Shown here piece after piece: positions 51,004 to 56,439 of a DNA stretch of 56,439 nucleotides (within the stretch, counting starts at the first letter, position 1; every line of letters starts with the position of its first letter). The notes beneath the pieces are model-generated. The model was not told the DNA's origin, did not search any database, and saw only the letters and a list, made by a program, of their open reading frames with translations. The stretch is from Teichococcus vastitatis (GTDB taxonomy: Bacteria > Pseudomonadota > Alphaproteobacteria > Acetobacterales > Acetobacteraceae): the NCBI RefSeq assembly GCF_003604215.1, contig NZ_QXGS01000017.1, positions 1-56,439 of the forward strand. The letters are read 5' to 3'. The position numbers were made by a program, and so were the translations under genes.

Positions 51004-52430
51004 ACCGGCGGAGGGCGGCGATCGGCCCAAGGCCGCGCCGCCTCCAGCACCGCGCCCAGCCGCAACAGATCAAGCTCCGCGCCCCAGCGCCCGATCAGTT
51101 GCACTCCGGTCGGCATCCCCGTTTCGTCGAACCCGCTGGGTACCGTCAGCGCCGGGTGTCCCGTCAGGTTGAAGGGGTAGACGTAGCTGCTCCATCCCTG
51201 CCGCGTGATCCCGCAGAGTTCCCCCTCGATTTCCACCTCGTCATGCGCGGCGTCGAAATCGGCGGGAAGTGCCGTGCGGGTTAACGTCGGCGTGATCAGC
51301 ACGTCGAAGCGGTCGAACAGGCGCTGGATCGCGCGGAACAGCCGCGTCCGGGCGTACTGGCCTTCGCGGAATTCCGTCAGGCTGAAGGTCTCGCCGCGCT
51401 CCATGAAGGCCAGCAGCGTCGGGTCCATCCTGTCCCGCCACTCGGCCAAGTGGCACCGCTGCGAGATCGCGAAGTTGGCCTGGTACATCACGCGGCCCGG
51501 CATCTCCATCCAGTCCACGTCTCCGCCCGCCGCCTCGGTCGCGGCGCCCATGGCCTCGAACACGAAAACCGACGCCCGAAGGTTCGCCGCCACCTCCCGC
51601 TGCACGCGCGCGTTGCCGGTGCGTTCCATCACGCCGATCCGCAGGCCGTGCAGATCCCGCCCCGCCAGGCGCGGCGACAAGGGCAGGTCCGCGGCGCCGA
51701 GGCTCCAGGGGTCGGAAGCGTCCGGCCCGGCCAGCACGGAGCGCATGGTGGAAAGGTCGGCGATCGTCCGCGCCATCGGCCCGGCATAGGTGTAGTTGCC
51801 GAAGGCGTCCGCCCCCTGCTGCCAAGGGATCGAGCCGAGCGTCGGCTTCAGCCCCACGATCCCGCAGCATGCCGCCGGGATGCGGATCGAACCGGCACCG
51901 TCCATCCCGAGCGCGATCGGGCCCAACCCCGTCGCGACGGCGACCGCGGCTCCGCCGCTCGACCCGCCAGATGTGCGCGCGGTGTTCCACGGGTTGCGCG
52001 TGGTGCCGAAGCCGGGGCCGTCGGTCAGCGCCTTGTGCCCAAATTCCGGCAAGGTGGTCTTGGCGAAGATGATCGCCCCCGCCGCGCGCAGCCGCGCCAC
52101 GGTCACGTCATCGACCTGTGCCTCCGGTGCGTCGGCGAAGATGGCGGAGCCATAGGTGGTGCGCACGCCCCGGACATCCACCTGATCCTTGATGCTGACC
52201 GGGACCCCATGGAGCGGACCGAGCCTCGCGCCATCCTGCACAGCCGCCTCCGCCGCACGCGCTGATGTCAGTGCCTCCTCCTCCAGCAGCACCACGAACG
52301 GGTTCAGCCGTTCCTGCACGCGTCTGGCCGCAGCGAGAACGGCCTCGGTGAGCGCGACCGGCGACAGCGCGCCATCCCGGATCAGGGCGGCGGCCCGGGT
52401 GGCCGAGGTGAAGAGCAGTTCGTCAGACAT
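51000..52430 (-). CDS. Amidase (amidase signature family)
   Basis: A 476-residue amidase of the GatA-like amidase-signature family. The Ser-cisSer-Lys triad is K81 (PVSIKDQVDV), S157 (RTSGGSSGGAAVAVA) and S181 (GAGSIRIPAACCGIVGLKP). The core that often reads GSDxGGSIR has GMDGAGSIR, a tolerated variation. It hydrolyses a C-N amide bond, releasing ammonia or an amine. Divergent from the ABC binding-protein gene with the second GntR motif between them and convergent with gntR (stop codons overlap). Confidence 0.92.
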   Translation of the reverse strand: MSDELLFTSATRAAALIRDGALSPVALTEAVLAAARRVQERLNPFVVLLEEEALTSARAAEAAVQDGARLGPLHGVPVSIKDQVDVRGVRTTYGSAIFADAPEAQVDDVTVARLRAAGAIIFAKTTLPEFGHKALTDGPGFGTTRNPWNTARTSGGSSGGAAVAVATGLGPIALGMDGAGSIRIPAACCGIVGLKPTLGSIPWQQGADAFGNYTYAGPMARTIADLSTMRSVLAGPDASDPWSLGAADLPLSPRLAGRDLHGLRIGVMERTGNARVQREVAANLRASVFVFEAMGAATEAAGGDVDWMEMPGRVMYQANFAISQRCHLAEWRDRMDPTLLAFMERGETFSLTEFREGQYARTRLFRAIQRLFDRFDVLITPTLTRTALPADFDAAHDEVEIEGELCGITRQGWSSYVYPFNLTGHPALTVPSGFDETGMPTGVQLIGRWGAELDLLRLGAVLEAARPWADRRPPPV

Positions 52431-52489
52431 GGCGGGATGCCTCCTCGGAGAAGCAGGAGAACCGAAACCTCTTGCTCCTCGTGATATCG

Positions 52490-52505
52490 GATATATCGTG
52501 TATCA
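52490..52505. promoter_or_regulatory. Putative GntR operator, site 2
   Basis: GATATATCGTGTATCA shares the core GATATATC and most other bases with the site at 50188-50203. It lies inside a wider dyad bounded by TGATA and TATCA (52482-52505), between the divergent amidase and substrate-binding-protein genes. Confidence 0.65.
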
Positions 52506-52552
52506 ACAGTGCGCCGCGATCAAGCAAGGCGCCGCAGAATCGAAGGGGCGTC

Positions 52553-54136
52553 ATGAGCACCATCACCGTATCGAGGCGCGGCGTGCTGGCGGGCGCAACC
52601 GCGCTCGCGCTTCCGGCGGCGCTGGGCTCCCATCCGGCCGCGGCGCAGCAGAAGCCGCTCACCGTCATGCTGGAATCCGAGGTCGTCATCCTCGACCCCC
52701 ACATGACTACCGCCGCGATCACCCGCACCTTCAGCTACCATGTGTTCGACATGCTCTATGGCAGCGATGCGGCGGGGCGAATCCATCCGCAGATGGTGGA
52801 GAAGCACGAGGTTTCCGCCGACGGCCTGACCTGGAACTTCACGCTGCGGCCCGGATTGCGCTTCCACGACAACGCTCCCGTCACCGCGGCGGATTGCGTG
52901 GCATCCCTTCAGCGATGGGCCCCGAGGGACGCGCTGGGCCGCATGATGCTGGCCGCCGGTGCCAAGCCGGTTGCGAAGGGCGAGCGCGACTTCACGATCA
53001 CGCTTTCCACGCCGTTTCCACTGATGTTGAACGTGCTCGGCAAACCCAATGCGCCCCTGCCGGCCATGATGCCGGCGCGGGTGGTGGCGGCTGCCGGCGA
53101 AGGACGGATCAAGGACGTCATCGGCTCCGGGCCGTTTCGTTTCGTCGCCGAGCGCTGGAGGGGCGGGGACAGCATGGTGCTGGCCCGCTTCGAAGGCTAC
53201 GTTCCTCGCACGGAGCCGGCCGACTTCCTGGCGGGCGGCAAGACCGTGCACGTGCCGGAACTCGTGATCAAGATCATCGGCGACGACACCACCGGCGCCA
53301 ATGCCCTGGCCGCCGGCGAGATCGACTACATGCAGTACCTGCCCTACGATCTCATCTCCATGCTGGCCCGCCTGCCGGATGTGCAGGTGATGACCCTGAG
53401 GGGCCTCGACATGTTTCAGGGCAATTTCCGCCTCAACGCCGCCACTGGTCCCTTCGCTGATCCGGCGGTGCGCTCCGTGCTCTGGAAGCTGGTGGACCAG
53501 AAGGAGATGCTGCAGGCCGCAGGCATTGGTCCCTCCGTACGGCTGGAGCGCTGCACCTCCTTCTTCATGTGCGACGCCCCCTTCTCCAGCGACGCAGGCT
53601 CCGACGTTGCCCAGTTCGACCCCGGAGCGGCGAAAGCTGCGCTGGCCCGTACCGGATACAAGGGCGAGCCCGTGGTGATGTTGCAGGTCACGGGCTCCAT
53701 CTCCCAGGCGGCAGGCAGCCTCCTGGCGCAGCGGATGCGGGAAGCGGGCTTCACCGTGGACGAGCAGGTGATGGACTGGGGAACGGTGCTGCAGCGCCGG
53801 GGTTTGAAGGAGGGCTGGAGCGTGTTCCCGGTCTACAGCAACGGCGTGGACATGGCATCGCCATTGACGCACTTCTATATTTCCAACAATTGCGGCGATT
53901 ATCCGGGCTGGAGCTGCAGCGAGCCGATGTCGGCGCTGCTGACCCAGTTCGCCGCGGCGCCGGACGATGCGTCGCGCGCGCGGATCGCCGCCGCCATTCA
54001 GGAGGACGCGTACCGCACCACGCCATCCGTGATGTGGGGCCAGTTCTCCCGTCCCGCCGGCTACCGCCGGAGGCTGCAGGGGCTGGCCCAATCATCCTAT
54101 CCCATCTTCTGGGGTGTCAGGCTGGCGGCCGCCTGA
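52553..54136 (+). CDS. Family-5 ABC substrate-binding protein (peptide type)
   Basis: A 527-residue extracytoplasmic solute receptor of the DppA/OppA (SBP_bac_5) family. The N-terminus has a twin-arginine-like signal (TVSRRGVLAGATALALPAAL, cut near AAA). Signatures: VVILDPHMTTAAITRTFSYH, DGLTWNFTLRPGLRFHDNAP, VIGSGPFRFVAERWRGGD and ALARTGYKGEPVVML. It brings peptides, amides or glycosides to an ABC permease. ATG 52553. No permease or ATPase genes of the system are in the window. Its stop overlaps the acylase start (TGATG), which suggests one transcript. Confidence 0.92.
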   Translation: MSTITVSRRGVLAGATALALPAALGSHPAAAQQKPLTVMLESEVVILDPHMTTAAITRTFSYHVFDMLYGSDAAGRIHPQMVEKHEVSADGLTWNFTLRPGLRFHDNAPVTAADCVASLQRWAPRDALGRMMLAAGAKPVAKGERDFTITLSTPFPLMLNVLGKPNAPLPAMMPARVVAAAGEGRIKDVIGSGPFRFVAERWRGGDSMVLARFEGYVPRTEPADFLAGGKTVHVPELVIKIIGDDTTGANALAAGEIDYMQYLPYDLISMLARLPDVQVMTLRGLDMFQGNFRLNAATGPFADPAVRSVLWKLVDQKEMLQAAGIGPSVRLERCTSFFMCDAPFSSDAGSDVAQFDPGAAKAALARTGYKGEPVVMLQVTGSISQAAGSLLAQRMREAGFTVDEQVMDWGTVLQRRGLKEGWSVFPVYSNGVDMASPLTHFYISNNCGDYPGWSCSEPMSALLTQFAAAPDDASRARIAAAIQEDAYRTTPSVMWGQFSRPAGYRRRLQGLAQSSYPIFWGVRLAAA

Positions 54137-56402
54137 TGATCGTCGATGCCGCCGCGCTTCGCGCTGCCCTGCCTGACACGCGCAGCCCACAGATGCTGCG
54201 GGGTCTCGACGAGAAGGTCGTCGTGCACCGGGACGAGTGGGGCATCCCGCATATCAAGGCGCGGACAGAAGGCGATGCCCATTTCGCCCTGGGCTTTGTT
54301 CACGCCCAGGACAGATTGTTCCAGATGGAGCTCAGCCGCCGCCGCGCCCTGGGACGGGCGGCAGAATGGCTGGGAGCGGAGGCTGCCGAGAGCGACGCGC
54401 TTTGTCGCCGCCTGGGGATGGAAGCCGCCTGCCGCCGCGACTATGCCGCGCTCGGCGGCGAGGCGAGGTCGATGCTCGAGCACTACACCGCCGGGGTCAA
54501 CGCATTCCTAGATTCCGGCGCGCCGTTGCCGGTCGAATACCTGATGCTCGGGGCTGCGCCGGAACGCTGGGAGGGCTGGCACCCGATCGCGGTGATGCGC
54601 CGCCTCGGCCTGCTGATGGGCTCCGTGTGGTTCAAGCTGGCCCGCATCCTGGCGCTGGCGGTCGTCGGCGTGGAAAACGCGGCCAAGCTGCGCTACGACG
54701 ATGGTGGTGCGGAGCTGCTTTGCATTCCGGCCGGTGCCGTTGGCGAGCGCATGGCGGCCGACCTCGCCGCGCTCCGGCCCGCCATCGGTGCGTTGCTTAC
54801 GGCCATGGGGCCGGACGAGACCGGCGGCGGCAGCAATAACTGGGCGGTCGGCCCTGGCAGAAGTGCCACTGGCAGGCCGATCCTGGCCGGGGACCCGCAC
54901 CGCGCTTTCGAGATCCCGGGGATGTACACTCAGCATCACCTGGCCTGCGATGAGTGGGACGTGATCGGGCTGACCGTCCCTGGCGTTCCCGCCTTTCCGC
55001 ACTTCATGCACAACGCTCGGGTCGCGTGCTGCGTCACTCATGCCTTCGTGGACATCCACGACCTGTTCCTCGAACGCTTCGATGACGGCGATTGCCTGTT
55101 CCAGGGCCGCCGCGAGCCTGTTCGCACCCGCACTGAGACGGTCTCTGTCCGCGGCGGGCCGATCATGTGGTTACCATCTGGGAAACCCGGCGCGGGCCGG
55201 TGGTGGCCGGCGATCCAGCCTCCGGCGCCGCCCTCGCGCTGCGCTCGGTTCAGTTCGTCGACACTGATCTCTCCTTCGACTGCCTGCCGCGGATGTTGCG
55301 CGCCGGGAGTGTTCCCGCGCTGTTCGAGGCAACGCGGGGCTGGGGACTGATCGACCACAACCTGGTTGCCGGCGATATCGAAGGGCGTATTGGACACCGG
55401 GTTCGCGCCCTGGTGCCGCGCCGGCCCCGCGAGAACGGCTGGTTCGCCGTGCCGGGCTGGACGGGAGAAGGGGAGTGGGAGGGTTATCTTCCGCACGAAG
55501 CCATGCCGGAGGTGATCGATCCGGAGGACGGCATCATCGTCACCGCCAACAATCGCGTGGTTGCCGATGGCGAGCCTTATCTCTGCACCGATTGCCATCC
55601 GCCTTACCGAGCCGCGCGCATCGTCGAGCTATTGCGCTCCCTGCCGCGCTTCCGGGTGGATGACGCCGCGGCGGTCCACGCGGATGTGCTTTCTCGGAAC
55701 GCCGCATTGTTCCAGGGGCGGCTCCGCGGCCTGTCGGTTCCGGCGAACGCGGCCGCGGCCTCGCTGCGCGAGAAGCTGTTAGGCTGGGATGGACGAATGG
55801 ACGCCGGCTCGGCCGCCGCCGGGCACTACAATGCGCTGCGACGGGCGATGACCGATATTCTTGCCCGCCGTTCGGGGCTGGCGGGGATGACGGCCCATCC
55901 CTGGGCCGCCGTGCCGCCGGGTGTGTCGCCAACAGGAAACCTCTGGTGGGCTTTGCCGACGCTGCTCCGGAACGACGATACTGGCATGCTGGATGGGTGG
56001 AGTTGGGACGACGTCTTGCGAAGCGCGTTGGAGGCAGCCGCGGCTGCACCGGCTTCGCCCTGGGGGGAGGAGCATCGCCCGGCCTTCCGTCATCCGCTCT
56101 CCGCCTTGTTTCCAGACGCCGCGCCGTTGTTGGATCCACCCTCCATGCCGCTCGGCGGGGATGGCGACACGGTCATGGCGGTCGGCCTGGCTCCCGCCGC
56201 AGGCCCCACCGCCACCTATGGCTCGCTGTGCCGCTACGTGATGGATGTCGGTGACTGGGAGGAGAGCCGCTGGGCCGTGTTCCACGGCGCATCCGGCCAT
56301 CCAGGTGGTCCGCACTACTGCGATCAAGCGACGGAATGGGCGGCCTGCCGAATGGTGCCTATCTGTCTGGTTGTGAGACCTCCTTGGCAGCTTCAGCGAT
56401 GA
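54136..56402 (+). pseudogene. Penicillin-acylase-family amidohydrolase, frameshifted and with an odd C-terminus
   Basis: Two frames together give about 755 residues of the penicillin acylase / cephalosporin acylase Ntn-hydrolase family. Frame 1: WGIPHIKARTEGDAHFALGF, VHAQDRLFQMELSRRRALGR, and the autocatalytic cleavage site GGGSNNWAVGP with nucleophile S233. Frame 2 starts near 55160 with VVTIWETRRGPVVAGDPASG and carries the rest (WGLIDHNLVAGDIEGRIGHR, DGIIVTANNRVV). One missing base in a GGCGGGCC run around 55157-55163 accounts for the break, so it may be a real pseudogene or a sequencing error. After ACRMVP the sequence departs from the family and stops after about 12 unrelated residues. 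The amide-hydrolase role fits the neighbouring amidase and SBP genes. Confidence 0.85.
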
Positions 56403-56439
56403 GGCGTGCGCGGGCGACATCGTCAGGTCCGGCGCGTTC
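56359..56439 (-). CDS. C-terminal end of a gene entering from the right (partial)
   Basis: The minus strand reads ERAGPDDVARARLIAEAAKE then VSQPDR and a TAG stop at 56359. The composition is protein-like and the frame runs to the window edge. It converges with the acylase gene, overlapping its last codons. The family cannot be told from 26 residues. Confidence 0.4.
   Translation of the reverse strand, partial: ERAGPDDVARARLIAEAAKEVSQPDR

Noticed and set aside
52520-54091. 523-residue minus-strand ORF
   Set aside because: Antisense to the ABC substrate-binding protein, which has a signal peptide and family signatures on the plus strand.
54136-56402. Two separate acylase genes
   Set aside because: The two frames together make one family-length enzyme and meet at a simple one-base slip, so a frameshifted single gene is the better reading.
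1-56439. tRNA, rRNA or CRISPR
   Set aside because: No cloverleaf with a T-loop signature, no rRNA-like sequence and no repeat-spacer pattern was seen on either strand by eye; a tRNAscan or CRISPR search could still find a divergent one.

Overview
The window is a high-GC (roughly two-thirds G+C by eye) bacterial chromosome segment of 56 kb. The gene families (Bug-type solute receptors, MmgE/PrpD, ADP-forming acyl-CoA ligase, many LysR/TetR/GntR regulators, a PaoABC-like molybdenum hydroxylase, IS110 and IS3 elements) suggest an Alphaproteobacterium, perhaps a Roseomonas-like member of the Acetobacteraceae. That placement is an inference from gene content. No rRNA, tRNA or CRISPR array was seen.

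Layout. (1) 1-6.5 kb is an insertion-sequence graveyard. It holds a fragment of an IS110-family transposase fused to a decayed Bug receptor gene, a 410-bp IS3 deletion derivative that keeps both inverted repeats, an RTX (Ca-binding repeat) gene, an IS407-type element split by an IS110-family element between 10-bp direct repeats, and a third, frameshifted IS3-type element. (2) 7-15 kb is a GNAT gene and a tightly coupled five-gene catabolic operon on the minus strand (Bug receptor, 2-hydroxyacid dehydrogenase, enoyl-CoA hydratase, ADP-forming acyl-CoA ligase, MmgE/PrpD) with a divergent LysR regulator. (3) 15-24.7 kb holds a TetR-MFS pair, a large PAS/GAF hybrid histidine kinase, another TetR and a stand-alone protein with two HARP-like repeats. 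(4) 24-35.5 kb holds a TetR gene divergent from a saccharopine-dehydrogenase-like oxidoreductase with clear paired operators, an MFS exporter, a second catabolic set (amidohydrolase, 3-hydroxyacyl-CoA dehydrogenase, MHS symporter, divergent LysR), a class A penicillin-binding protein with a Tat-like N-terminus, and an FMN-dependent 2-hydroxyacid dehydrogenase. (5) 35.7-40 kb is a GGDEF/EAL protein with a small sulfite-oxidase-like partner, divergent from a folE / 6-pyruvoyl-tetrahydropterin-synthase-like pair. (6) 40.7-46.6 kb is a three-subunit molybdenum hydroxylase of PaoABC type with a divergent TetR and two operator boxes, then an alpha/beta hydrolase. (7) 47-56.4 kb looks like an amide or peptide-like compound utilisation locus: NTF2-FMO monooxygenase, class III aminotransferase, GntR regulator, amidase, family-5 ABC substrate-binding protein and a frameshifted penicillin-acylase-type hydrolase. 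A shared GATATATC motif lies in both relevant promoters.

How the genes work together. Most of the window is accessory catabolism: each substrate-uptake or CoA-chemistry operon is paired with a divergent one-component regulator, and start/stop overlaps (ATGA, GTGA, TTGA, TGATG) indicate translational coupling. I found no convincing wholly new defence or mobile system. The points most worth checking are the HARP-repeat protein, the c-di-GMP/sulfite-oxidase-like pair next to the altered-ligand pterin genes, the Tat-like penicillin-binding protein, the GntR amide locus and the nested IS region.
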